Shown: positions 1 through 9,779 of the stretch, piece by piece
How the letters are laid out: each line of letters begins with the position of its first letter
Numbering within the stretch: the first letter of the stretch is position 1
Assembly (NCBI GenBank): GCA_017163975.1
Contig: JAFFSR010000245.1
Span: 2,433,001-2,497,000 of the forward strand
DNA from: Anastatus disparis
Lineage: Eukaryota; Arthropoda; Insecta; Hymenoptera; Eupelmidae
Length of the DNA stretch: 64,000 bases
Direction: 5' to 3'
The notes under the pieces: model-generated
Told to the model about the DNA's origin: nothing
Database searches by the model: none
What the model saw: only the letters and a program-made list of their open reading frames with translations
Program-made: the position numbers and the translations under genes

Positions 1-370
1 CAAATTTGAACTTTTGGTTACATAATTGCTTTCTCATAGAAAAAGCATTATATCCAGAAAAAAATTTTTTTTCTATTTTTTCACTAATTTGTACATATTT
101 TTACTCAAGGAGTCAAAAAAAGTGGTTTCCAGAAAATGTCTGTATGTATGTGTGCGTGCGTGCGTATGTGTTTTTAAAATTTTTTTGAAAATTCTTATTT
201 TTTATTTTATTTCTATTTTACGAAAACCATTTGATAGAATTGCTCCAAAATTTGTATGCAAGTTATCCGCTATTGACTGAAGAAAACAAGCTTTATAAAA
301 CTCATTTTCTTAGTGCAGTTTTAATTTTATATCATTTTGAAAATTTTGAAAAAAATTCATTTTTTATTTT
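1..370. repeat. Degenerate satellite unit, inverted relative to 32461-33895
   Basis: The stretch from about 26 to 360 is a diverged reverse complement of the last units of the satellite ending near 33895. Shared landmarks are the string tttctcatag at 31-40, the GT-rich run at 140-172 (a CA-rich run at 33716-33768) and the block around 225-330 (aaaaccatttgatagaattg and gtatgcaagttat). Its short open frames are by-products of the repeat. Identity was judged by eye. Confidence 0.6.
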
Positions 371-476
371 TTTGTTATTTTACACAGTAAAAAATTTTGT
401 GTAATTCGTCAAATTCTTTTTTGTAAAAAAATTTTTGCGTTAAAATTTTACAAACATGTTTGTAAAATCAACATAT

Positions 477-1079
477 TGATCAATTGATAGATTTTGCTCT
501 AACTTTGAGATAAGTTCTCAGATGACAAAATATGGAAAAAACCGAAGTTGTAGATCCCAAAGCTCAATATTTCCCTAGTTGCAGGCAATCAAAGTAAATC
601 ACTAAAAAAGTTACTAGATTTTATAGTTATATATTTATAGTTCTTTAAAATTAACAGCTAGAAGCTTAAAACTGTTTTCAAATGAAAGATGAACTCAAAT
701 CCTTTCGAAATAGTATCTATAGCATATCTAAATATTATTTTTTCCCAAAGTTGCAGCGTTACAAAAATTTGACCTAAATTTTCTTTTAAAAACGTTAATT
801 TTATAACACTGTAGCTATGAGAAAAAACAATATTTTGATATGCTATAAATTCAAAAGAATTTGAGTTCAGCTTTCATTTAAAATTAAGCTGAGTTTTAAG
901 CTTCTAACTGTTAATACTAAAAAATTATAAGCGTTTGAAAATCTAGTAACTTTTTTAGTGATTTTCTTTAATGGCCTGAAACTAGGGAAATATTGAGCTT
1001 TGGGGTCTACAACTCTGGTTTTTTCCATATTTTGACATATGCAAACTTATCTACAATTAAGAGCAAAATCCATGATCTG
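477..1079. repeat. Palindromic element of about 0.6 kb
   Basis: The two halves are reverse complements. The left arm carries gattttgctctaac, aaatatggaaaaaaccg and ctcaatatttccctag; the right arm repeats these in inverted order (ctagggaaatattgag, ggttttttccatatttt, gagcaaaatc). The centre lies near 780-800 and pairing is imperfect but continuous. No transposase is encoded, so this is a MITE or foldback-type element. No clear target-site duplication was found. Confidence 0.75.
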
Positions 1080-1149
1080 GAGGCCTGATATGAACACATT
1101 AATACATATGAAAAATGTGCTATATATAATATATATAGATATAAAAATA

Positions 1150-1489
1150 CATGGGATTTGGTCACGCCCCCAAGTAACTGGGTAACAGAACTAACTCATT
1201 TTTAGATGAAATTTCCCATTTAAAAGTACACTTCTATAAGCGTCTATATTCGTTGCGATACTCTCCAGTAAGTCCAAAAATTTGTAAACTTTTTTTTTCT
1301 TTTTTAACGTCGCTATATTTATGCTATTTTTTATGCTAATCAGCATCGGAGCTCGTAAGTGTGTTTGTGAATATAGCACATGTAACGTACAGTGGTGCTT
1401 CTATCAATCGGCTGCCGAGAGCGGGATTCGAATTCAGAACTCCGAGATTACGAATCCAACGCTCTACCGACTGAGCCACTAACCGGCTC
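1150..1489 (-). repeat. tRNA-derived SINE candidate or tRNA pseudogene
   Basis: Read on the - strand, 1489 to 1411 begins like a tRNA, with an A-box-like TGGCTCAGTCGGTAGAGCG, a loop that would give anticodon CGT, and a B-box-like TTCGAATCCC. The anticodon stem is mismatched and the 5' half of the T-stem does not pair with its 3' half, so a working tRNA is unlikely. An unrelated AT-rich body follows toward 1150, the head-plus-body layout of a tRNA-derived SINE. The body end is a guess because no poly-A tail or duplication is evident. Confidence 0.5.
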
Positions 1490-1648
1490 TATTTCTATAC
1501 TTATATGATATACTCATATTAAAAAATAATCGGCTCTTTTCATAATCATTCGTTTACGTTCGCCTTTAAAAGACAATGTAATATTGTCAAATGAGTTTAG
1601 TTTATGATTTTATTGATCCACTCCAACATCCATTATTTTATCCTTTTT

Positions 1649-2204
1649 CACGATGGGCAGGAAGTATCGACTGAAAGCAGGGCTGTATTTATTGATGATT
1701 GTAAGTGAAAAATCCGTTTGAATTGAAATCCTAGCTGCTCCTATATAAAAGATATTCATATTTTTATATTTTAGATGGAAACCATTTTGGATACATATGA
1801 GTACTTTTTTAAATATATCCTAATATTGTTATGGATGTGAATCGTTGTAAAATTCCAAGTACAAAATGATAAAAATAATTACGTTAAATGTCGCTAGGTG
1901 GCAGAGTGGCAATCTGTGTTTACAAAGTAAGTTGCCTTCACCTGGTATACCTCGGAAACGATTAAAATCGGCTAGAAACTTACATAAAATTGTTTGGTAA
2001 TACACTACCATACACGCACATGCATTCACTCAAGCCTGCACGACCATAAAATTTCAAATATTTGACACAAAAATGTTTTAACGATTGAGAAAAGTACTTT
2101 TTATATTTATTAAAAATTTTCCTTATCATCAATAAATACAGCCCTGCTTTCAGTTTTTGTCGAAATTTTTGTGTTACCTGTCGATGCTTCCTGTGCTCAC
2201 CGTG
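1649..2204. repeat. Palindromic element with CACGATGGGCAGGAAG ends
   Basis: The left end CACGATGGGCAGGAAG is mirrored by CTTCCTGTGCTCACCGTG at 2189-2204 with a few mismatches, and tgaaagcagggctgtattta near 1671 is mirrored by taaatacagccctgctttca near 2140. The middle (about 1780-2030) is less clearly paired. The ends look like terminal inverted repeats of a non-autonomous DNA element. Nothing coding is visible. Confidence 0.7.
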
Positions 2205-2498
2205 TTTTCTTATATTTCTTTATCTCTCTCTTTTTTTAAATATATTAGCAGAAAGAAATACGGAAAAGGCATTATTTAATATCTAATTATCATTTCAATC
2301 ATTATATTTTAACACGAATAAATTTGTAAAATTTACAAATTTTACTATTCAAAATTTTGTATTATTCATGAATTTTTATGTTAAAATTTTAACTTCGAAA
2401 ATTACACAAAAAAAATTTGTAAATTTTAACAAAAAAAAAATTGTGTTTTATCTGTAACACTTATATGCGTTGAAACTAAAAATTTTTTTCTACTGTGT

Positions 2499-2705
2499 AC
2501 ATAAAATACTTGATGAAATTGCTCTAAAATTTGTATGCAAGTTATTCTCTATTGTCCAAAGAAAACTAACTTTTTTTCAAAATTTTATTTTCTATTTTAC
2601 GTAAACTACTCGATAGATTTGCTCTCAAATTCGTATATAAGTTATTTGCTACTGTCTTTATGAAACAAGCTTTTAAAAAATAATTTTCTGACTGTAGTTC
2701 TTTGA
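2499..2705. repeat. Two degenerate units of the ~165-bp satellite
   Basis: Two consecutive copies contain gctctaaaatttgtatgcaa and gctctcaaattcgtatataa, each followed by a ttatt-ctattgt type block and aac(a)aagct. They match the satellite at 32461-33895 in inverted orientation, so satellite fragments lie in at least three places in the window. Confidence 0.6.
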
Positions 2706-2989
2706 TCACTTCTTTTATTTTTTTATTTAACGCTTTCATTAACTCTCTTCTTACTTCCTCACTTCCTCTCTGTTCTTCTATCTTAGATTGATCCTCATTT
2801 TTATCCTATTGTTATCTATCCCTGACTCTCTCTTCCTATTTCGTAATCACTCTCTCACACTCACTAATTTTTCTTGAATAGAAATTATGTTTTTTACATT
2901 GAAATCATATTTAAAAAATCAAATCAAATCACTCTAACTCAATGTGCTTTATCAGAAAGCATTGCGCCTAAGCACCTAGCAGCGTTTTT
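2706..2989. other. Pyrimidine-rich stretch ending in (AAATC)n
   Basis: No gene is seen. The segment is rich in CTCT/TTCT and contains aaatcaaatcaaatc at 2917-2930. The same pentamer forms the 3' tails of LINE remnants at 43590-43607 and 47620-47637, so this may be the 3' end of a LINE fragment whose coding part is missing. That link rests only on the short tail. Confidence 0.35.
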
Positions 2990-3530
2990 ATTATTAAGTG
3001 CGTAATTTTATTACGGAATTTGATATTAGATACGTAATTAAATTACATAATTTGATATGAAATACATAATTTTATAACGTAATTTAATATTGAATACATA
3101 ATTGTAGGACGTAATTTTTTATAAAGTAGATAATTTTGTTTTGCATTTTACATAAATAATTTCGTATAAATAACGTAATTTTATTATGTTGAAAATAATA
3201 AATTTCGTAATTCTATTACGTAATTTGATATTAAATACGTAATTTTATTATGTAATTTTATATAAAATACGTAATTTTATTACGTAATTTTGTATAAAGT
3301 ACATAATTTTGTTTTGTATTTTACATTTATAATTTCATATGAATAATATGAAAAATAATGAATTACGTAATTTGACCTAAATATGTAATTTTATTACTTA
3401 ATTTGATATTAAATATGTAATTTCATTATGTTGAAAATAATGAATTACGAAAAAAAATATGTAATTTATTGAAAATTATATAATTTTGGTACGTAATTCG
3501 TGATGAAATCGGGTCAAAAATGCGTAATTT
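2990..3530. repeat. AT-rich tandem array, unit about 33 bp (…ACGTAATTTTATTACGTAAT…)
   Basis: The motif TACGTAATTTTATTACGTAA followed by a tttgatattaaa-type spacer recurs about fifteen times with substitutions and small indels. Each unit holds the self-complementary core ACGTAATTTTATTACGT. No ORF is supported. Confidence 0.8.
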
Positions 3531-3810
3531 TCTGCTGAAGTGAGAAAATTTAAAAGCAACTTAACGACACGACAAGAATTTTTTTTAGATTTTGTTGTCG
3601 ACCTACAAAAATATCTCTACCCATCACATAAAATAGAACGTGAGAAAATAGGCCGAATGATTATTCTTTCAAACCAAACGGAACTGTCAGTTTTTATGCT
3701 CTAATCTATCTTATTTCTTTCGTGCGCACTTGCTTGCCATAAGGAAGTCAATATCTAGGAAGCGTGGTAAACCCTCTGCCGGTTAATGATCAAATATGTA
3801 TATGTATTTA

Positions 3811-4740
3811 TCATTCAAAATTTTGTATTATTCATGAATTTTTGTGTTAAAATTTTAACTTTGGAAAATACACAAAAATTATTTGTAAATTTTAACACAA
3901 AAAAATTTGTGTTTCATCTGTAACACTTACGTGTATTAAAATTACAAATTTTTTTTCACGGTGTCTTTATAAATATGAAAGTATGTTCATAAGTCTTAGA
4001 ATAGGTATTGAGCTACAGTTTATGATGAAGATTAATATAGCATGAAATGATGCTCAATCTATTCGAAATGACTATGTTGCACTTATAATTTATTGTAATA
4101 ATATTTTGCTAATACATCTCAGATTTTTTTCTTTACTCGAATATATGCAAAGTTAAGTTCCCAAAACATTATCTGAATTTATTATAAAATTATTTCAATT
4201 GATTATATTATATAAAAAGTTAAATATTAAATTTCGACTTTTTCCAATTGTGATTGTGTATGAACGGACATTTTTAATTTAAAAATTTTTTTATAGAGAT
4301 GGTTGAAATTAAGTTACATTATATTTTACTGATTAAGATAAAATTATGAGAAATTTAGATGATGTTTTGGGAACTTTACTTTGCATATATTTGAATTAAG
4401 AAAAAAATCTGAGATGTATAAGCCAAATATTATGATAATAAATTATAAGTGTTACATAGTTAATTTAAATGTATTGAGCATATTTCCATACTATATTACT
4501 CTTTATCAGAAACTGTAGCTTAATTTCTATTCTGAGACTTATGGACATACTTTTATATTCATAAATACACTATGAAAAAAAAATTGTAATTTTAACACAC
4601 GTAAGTGTTACAGATGGAATACAAATTTTTTTGTGTTAAAATTTACAAATAATTCTCGTGAATTTTTCAAAGTTGAAGTTCTAACACAAAAATTTATGAA
4701 TAGTACAAAACTTTAAATAATAAAATTTGTAAATTTTACA
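3811..4740. repeat. Inner palindrome within the 2212-4875 composite
   Basis: The left arm contains catctcagatttttttcttt, gcaaagttaagttcccaaaac and ttcataagtcttagaat. The right arm has the reverse complements around 4365-4410 and 4530-4555 (gttttgggaactttactttgc, aaaaaaatctgagatg, attctgagacttatgga). The loop is near 4210-4340. No coding sequence is present; this is a foldback or MITE-type element. Confidence 0.75.
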
Positions 4741-4875
4741 AATTTATATGTGTTGAAATATAATAATTGAAATGATGAATAGATAGCAAAATTTATTAGA
4801 TAATGACTTATTTCTCTGTGTGCATATTTTTATTAATAAGATAAAGATAAAGAAATGGAAGAAAAAAGAAAACAT

Positions 4876-5026
4876 GAAGCCGCAGAGATCGCTAGAAAAC
4901 ACACGCGCATTTTAGTAACGGTCAGATAGATCGGACTTATGTACGAAGTGTACTGAACTCTTACAGCTTGCCGGAGTCGGACACAAATTTTAACGCGTCA
5001 ATAAGTACCAAAATTTTTAAGGTTAA
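4876..5026. other. Short unique stretch between inverted-repeat elements
   Basis: Mixed-composition sequence with no ORF or repeat recognised by eye. It ends at the TTAA (5023-5026) that bounds the next element. Confidence 0.4.
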
Positions 5027-6264
5027 GGGCAGGCCGAACTATTTGTCTTCATCTAATAGTGTTTTTCATCATTTATATAAACATCATTCACTGTAACACG
5101 AAAAAAATGGCAACCCCCGCTCCATACTGATATAATAGATAAATTTTATAATAAGAACAAAATAATTGCACGAAGCTTTTGAATAATAGGAGACCTATTA
5201 ATAATCTACACTGAAAAAAAAATTAGCCTTTATTTCTAGGCACTCTGGTTATCACTGCCAGAGTTGCTTTGGAAACAAGTCTACAGCCTATATAATACTG
5301 AGACTAGCAGTGTTTACCATTTAACACAGAGAAACTGTCAACAACGATGCAGGCCTGACTGTTAGTGAAATTATTTATCAATTCAATATATTAAAAATAT
5401 TCCAAACAGAAATAATTTTTGTAAATAATTTTTTTATTACAATTATAATATTCATTTAACCAGAAAAATAATTTTAACATGAAAATAAATCACAATGTAA
5501 ACTTGACCTAAAAATATTATTTTAATAAGTAGCAATTTTTTCTAATAATTAAAATAACGTTTTTTATAAATTTAAAAAATCATAAAATTATGATTTTAAA
5601 TATAAATTATTTGGATTATTTGATAGAAATGACGAAGATAATAGTAAATACTTTGAGACAAATATAAATCTTTTAAATGGAAATCGATTAAAAAAATTTT
5701 TATAATATAATTTAATGATGTAAAAATTTTTTATTTAAAATTATAATTTACCAATTTTATATTTGCTAAAAACTTCTGCTATTAAGAAAACAATCGCAAC
5801 TTTTCAAAATAATTATTTAGTTTAAGTTTACATTATGATTTATTTTCACGTTAATATTATTTTTCTGGTTAAATTAACATTATAATTGTTACATATAAAT
5901 TATTTACAAAAATGATTTCCATTTGCAACATTATGAATATATTGAATTGCTAAATAATTTCATTAACAGTTATGCCTACATCGTTGTTGACGATTTTTCT
6001 GTGAACATGGTAAACACTGCTAGTCTCACCAGTAATATAGGCTATGTACTAGTTGCCAGAGCGACTCCGGTAGTGACAGCGGAGTGCCTAGTAACGAAGG
6101 TTGATTTTTTTTCAGTGTATAATATAACCTATCTTTTTTGGTAAGTTATTCTCATTATAAAATTTATTTATAATACTAATATATAGCGGAGCCAGCTATT
6201 TTTTTCTTGTTTTAACCGATGGTGTTTATATAAATTATGAAAAACTATTAGATAAAGTTTTTTC
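5027..6264. mobile_element. TTAA-flanked palindromic MITE, family B copy 1 (interrupted)
   Basis: The element starts GGGCAGGCCGAACTAT after TTAA (5023-5026) and ends before TTAA (6265-6268). Its arms match the intact copy at 37645-38025, including gtttttcatcatttat, aatggcaacccccgct and gagacctatta. The right end (gataaagttttttc) is badly eroded. A 909-bp element (5209-6117) sits in the hairpin loop. The flanking tetranucleotide is what piggyBac-superfamily elements duplicate; no transposase is present. Assignment to that superfamily is inferred from the TTAA only. Confidence 0.75.
5209..6117. mobile_element. CACTG-ended palindromic MITE inside family B copy 1
   Basis: The termini are CACTGAAAAAAA and TTTTTTTTCAGTG, flanked on both sides by TA (5207-5208, 6118-6119). 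The copy at 37645-38025 lacks this insert at the corresponding loop position, so that copy works as an empty site. The two halves are reverse complements nearly throughout: gtttaccat / atggtaaac, and actgccagagttgct / agttgccagagcgact. The TA flank suggests a Tc1/mariner-type mover. The small open frame at 5923-6144 is just one arm and is not a gene. Confidence 0.82.
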
Positions 6265-6729
6265 TTAAGATATGTTGGTATCGTCAGCTGTAGGTATAGT
6301 TCTCTCTTGCTTGGGAATCAACCTGTGCATGTGCATGGGGTATTTTCACAAGAAATTATAAATTCATTTAAGGTCACTCCTTTAGGTTTTAATGGTGACC
6401 TTTAGTTTGACCTTGGACTTGACCTTAAAGGTTTTTTAAAGGTCAACTTTTTTTAAAAATAGAAACTCCTATTTTTTACAACGGAAATTGATGGAGCGGG
6501 AAAAGAGAGAATAAGTTTGACCTTGAGAGTTACTTAAAGGACATTTACCCCCAACAAGGTTTTGAGATACCTTTGAATATTTTTTCGATCGGTAAAGCTA
6601 TTTTTTGTGGCTTTCTACATGAGGTCCTTAATTTGACCTTGGACTTGACCTTTAAGTATTTCAAAGCTAACAATTTTTTTAAGAAAAACCTTTATTTTTT
6701 ACAATGACAATCGTTACAGCGGGAAGTTT

Positions 6730-7180
6730 TTGTACTAAATGATGTTAAGAGTGATTTTATGCAGATAACAATCTGCTTCTACTCAGTTGCTACATATGTC
6801 AGGCGATCAGTTTCTCAAGATTACTCATAGTCCCGGATTCTGCGAAGTGCCGTGCAGTTCTTACGATTTTAGATTATGAAATAAGCGTTTGTTTATCTTT
6901 ATTACGGAAATTTTTATCTAATAATATGTGTACTTTAACCCTTCCCGGCACAGCAGGTCTCCCAGGACTTGCCTTGTCTTACACATTATTTCGCTGTCTT
7001 AAAGGAGGTTTCATTCGATTTACCTAGGGTTATTTGTAATTTTGTGATCTTGATATAATACAGAATCAATTATTTATGTAATAATTTTTGATAATTTGTT
7101 TACAAATAAATAAATACAGAAAAATCACCTATTTTCGAAAAAAATCCACTGTTAAAGAAACTTTTTATTGCATTTTCACG
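6730..7180. other. No gene seen; AT-rich filler inside the long-IR element
   Basis: This segment has no coding signal. It includes a modest GC patch at 6940-6985 (cccttcccggcacagcagg and neighbours) that matched no family I know. Confidence 0.4.
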
Positions 7181-7184
7181 ATAT

Positions 7185-7560
7185 TTCTTACTTAGTGATT
7201 TTCGGGGTCGCTGATTACGAAATCGTCATAATTTTTAAATTTGAAATGGCGGATACGATATGGCGAATGAATTATCAAAAAATTCGCGTCTCCGGGTTTG
7301 ACAGGAAGTGGCTCTTTTTCTTTGTTAATTTATTTACAAAAATAAAGAATTTGATAGCAGATTCGCACTCAGCAACCCCAAAAACCACCGAGTGCTCATT
7401 TCCTGCAAAAAAGGTGCTATTTCTATGATTTTTATCCATCATCTTAAATTTGCCATCTTGGATTTTAAAAAATCGACATTTTGGTAGCAGATTTGAACTC
7501 AGCGACCCAAAAACCCCCGAATACTCATTTCCAGCCAAAAAGGTGCTAATTTGAGGACTC
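7185..7560. repeat. Dispersed 'TCGCTGA…ATGGCGGA' type insect repeat, tandem
   Basis: At least three diverged units occur. One contains gattttcggggtcgctgatt, then aatttgaaatggcggatacg. Two inverted relatives contain agcagattcgcactcagcaa / agcagatttgaactcagcga, then acccc(c)aaaaac and ctcatttcc-gc-aaaaaaggtgct. I recall this kind of sequence as a common repeat in insect genomes, particularly Hymenoptera, but could not check. The overlapping open frames here are by-products. Confidence 0.55.
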
Positions 7561-7915
7561 TTGCTATTTAAGCATTTGAGAAAAAAACAGAATTTATTAG
7601 ATCTTTTTCGTTGTTTCTAGATCGTACTTTCGGCTGATGATTTTTAAACAAAAGTTCCATAGTTTAAATTGGTAGTATAAATTGGTAGGTATTTTAGTAC
7701 TCAAAATTTATTTTATCTAAACATTCCTTTTTGAACAATCCGTCTTTCCTTGCAACTGATAAGTTTTTCTTTTGGTTTTGATTCCTGTACTATTCTTACC
7801 TAATTAAAAAAAAGGCGTATGCTAAATTCTCGGAGCGAGGACGGATCAGTTTTTTGATGATGCGTAGCTGGGGAGATCGAGTTCGATCTTACCTTGAAGT
7901 GCGCACACTGTTTAA

Positions 7916-8282
7916 GGGGATGTGAAATGGACACTAAACCTGTACTCATAAATATTCACTATCTTTACATTTTATTGCAAAATTTCCAATAAAAAAATGC
8001 ATCAAGTTGTAGTATGTACCATGAAGATTATTCACTTAAATTTTTAAATGAATTCATTCATTAGTTATTGAGAATTTTGTGTTCCAAAATTATTTATTAA
8101 CATTTTTCAATTTTGTATAGGATATCTTAAAAGCTAATGAATGAATTTATTTTAAAATTTATCAAAATAATCATCATGATACATACAACAAGCTAATGCA
8201 TTTCTTTTCTGAAAATTCAGCAATAAAATAGAAAGGAACCTAATATCTATAAGTACAGGTGTAGTGTCCGTTTTACATCTCC
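7916..8282. mobile_element. TTAA-flanked palindromic MITE, family A copy 1
   Basis: The ends are GGGGATGTGAAATGGACACT and the complement of AGTGTCC…CATCTCC, with TTAA at 7912-7915 and 8283-8286. Near-perfect arms contain acctgtactcataaatatt, gtagtatgtaccatgaagat and ttagttattgagaatttt. The same family occurs at 26264-26637 and 52482-52855, with divergent relatives at 27706-30746 and 36691-38480. It lies directly upstream of the mariner remnant and may have interrupted its 5' part. Confidence 0.9.
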
Positions 8283-8286
8283 TTAA

Positions 8287-9208
8287 TAACAATTTTCGTA
8301 ATCAAGATAGACAAACGCCTATTTCAAAATCTACAGTAGAAAGGACTGAATGACGCTTCGAAGAATTTGGAACTATTAGTGATCTTCAGAGAGCTTGTCG
8401 CCCAACATCTGTTGTAACTGAGAAAAAGCAGATTTAAATTGCTCAAGCATTTATTAAAAATCCACATCTTAGTTTACGTAAAACTGGGCATAGGCATGAC
8501 GTTTCTCAAGAATGCGTGAGAAAAATTCTGAAAAGCATTCATTTTCATCCTCATAAAATCCATTTGGTTCAGTAGCTTAATGAAGATGATCTGGATCGTC
8601 AGTTACTTTCACTTTAAATGGTGAAGATAATAGACACAATTGCAGATATTGGTGTGACTTAAATCCTGCATGGATGTTGGATAACCACACACAATATCCA
8701 CAAAAAGTGAATGTATGGGCTGGTATATTTAAAGATACTTTTGTAGGTCCTTTCTTTATCGACGGTAATCTCACTGCAGCTTTATACGAACAGTTACTTA
8801 GGAATCAAATAATACCATGAATTAGAGAATTAGCAGGTGATGATTATGATGTAACTTGATTTCAGCAGGATGGAGCAGCCGCTCATTTCAGTTGAAATGT
8901 TCGACCATATTTGGATGCTCAGTTTCCTCGTAGATGGATTTAAAGAAAGAGTGAAATCGAATGGCCTACTAGATCTTCGGATCTGACACCACTCGATTAT
9001 TTTCTCTGGGGTTACTTTAGGAGAAAAGTTTATGGAACTGAACCATACAACTTAGAAGAACTGTGCAATCGAATTATGCAGGAGGTTGCTAGAATTGATA
9101 GAGCAATGATTCGTGATGCTGTTACTGATTTTTACAATCGTCTAGCTTTTTGTCAAGAAGTTCAAAGTTTTCAGTTTGAGCAACGCCGTCAAACTTTGAA
9201 CCTTTAAG
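8287..9208 (+). pseudogene. Tc1/mariner-superfamily transposase remnant, DD41D spacing
   Basis: Conceptual translation is recognisably a mariner-type DDE transposase. It has an N-terminal helix-turn-helix part (SKSTVERT…RFEEFGTISDLQRACRP, then NPHLSLRKTG and VRKILKSIHFHPHKIHLVQ), a short middle, and a C-terminal catalytic part. The second catalytic Asp is in FQQDGAAAH (about 8866) and the third residue, also Asp, in SSDLTPLDYFLWG (about 8994). There are 41 codons between them, the spacing of the DD41D (rosa-like) group. The first catalytic Asp region is missing, apparently by a deletion near 8620-8650. Several in-frame stops and at least one frame change confirm it is dead. The reading ends at taa (9206-9208). 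Confidence 0.85.
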
Positions 9209-9345
9209 TGAGAGGCAAGGGGTCTCACTAATAAAGCCCCCTAATCGTGAGAGGCAAGGAGACTCACGCTAATCAAGCACCCTAATCGTGAGAGACAAGG
9301 GGACTCACGCTAATCAAGCACCCTAATCGTGAAAGGCAAGAGGAC
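9209..9345. repeat. Tandem array of ~41-bp units with GTGAG…CTCAC cores
   Basis: Just after the transposase stop, about 3.5 units are seen, each starting GTGAGAGGCAAGG and followed by GACTCACGCTAATCAAGC and accctaatc. The short inverted pair GTGAG/CTCAC within each unit could form a small hairpin. There is no spacer diversity, so this is a minisatellite and not a CRISPR array. Confidence 0.8.
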
Positions 9346-9706
9346 TCACACTGAAAACTACAAAAATAAAAACTTTACCGATCGAAAAAATATTCAAAGG
9401 TATCTCAATACCTTGTTAGGGGTAAATTACCTTAGAGTAACCCTCAAGGTGAATTTTTTCCTGCGACCCAATTATATATCTGAACGTAAAATTTCCCGCT
9501 CTATCGATTGCCGGTGTTGAAAATAGGGGTTCTTATTTAAAAAAAAAAGTTGATTTTTAAATAACCTTTAAGGTCAAGTCCAAGGGCAAATTAAAGGTCA
9601 CTATTGGATCCCTTGTTCAAAGTCACTAAAGGAGTGACCTTGACCTTTTTCAGAAATAAAGTACTTTAGAAAATATTCAGTCGTCCTGGGACTTAATTGA
9701 TACCCT

Positions 9707-9708
9707 GT

Positions 9709-9744
<36 letters not shown>
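9707..9744. repeat. (TA)n microsatellite
   Basis: An almost pure TA dinucleotide run separates the long-IR element from the Helitron fragment. Confidence 0.9.
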
Positions 9745-9779
9745 CTTCCTATATTATATAGTTATGTTGAAAAATTCAG

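Larger units (their letters stand above)
2212..4875. repeat. Composite palindrome with arms 2212-2498 and 4566-4875
   Basis: Sequence around 2270-2400 (catttcaatcattatatttt, aatttgtaaaatttacaaa) returns in inverted orientation around 4690-4790. A copy of the same arm also sits in direct orientation at 3815-3965, next to an inner palindrome. Between the arms are satellite units (2499-2705), a pyrimidine-rich stretch, a tandem array (2990-3530) and unique-looking AT-rich DNA. The simplest reading is an inverted-repeat element expanded by later insertions and a partial arm duplication; the order of events is inferred. Confidence 0.55.
6370..9646. mobile_element. Element with ~250-bp inverted repeats enclosing mariner and MITE remnants
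   Basis: Left terminal sequence 6370-6600 (aaggtcactcctttag, ttggacttgaccttaaagg, tacctttgaatattttttcg) is mirrored at 9370-9646 (cgaaaaaatattcaaaggta, cctttaaggtcaagtccaag, ctaaaggagtgacctt). Part of the left end is repeated again at 6615-6725. Inside are a gatggcggat-type repeat, a TTAA MITE, a dead mariner transposase and a 41-bp tandem array. Whether the terminal repeats belong to an autonomous element, or the contents simply accumulated between two repeats, cannot be settled here. Confidence 0.6.

Noticed and set aside
1411..1489. Functional tRNA gene on the - strand
   Set aside because: The A and B boxes are present but the anticodon and T stems do not pair, so a SINE head or pseudogene is more likely.
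5923..6144. 73-codon open frame
   Set aside because: It is one arm of the CACTG palindrome; the mirrored arm has the same sequence in reverse and there is no protein signal.
9209..9345. CRISPR-like array
   Set aside because: Units are contiguous 41-bp tandem copies without unique spacers, in a eukaryotic transposon context.
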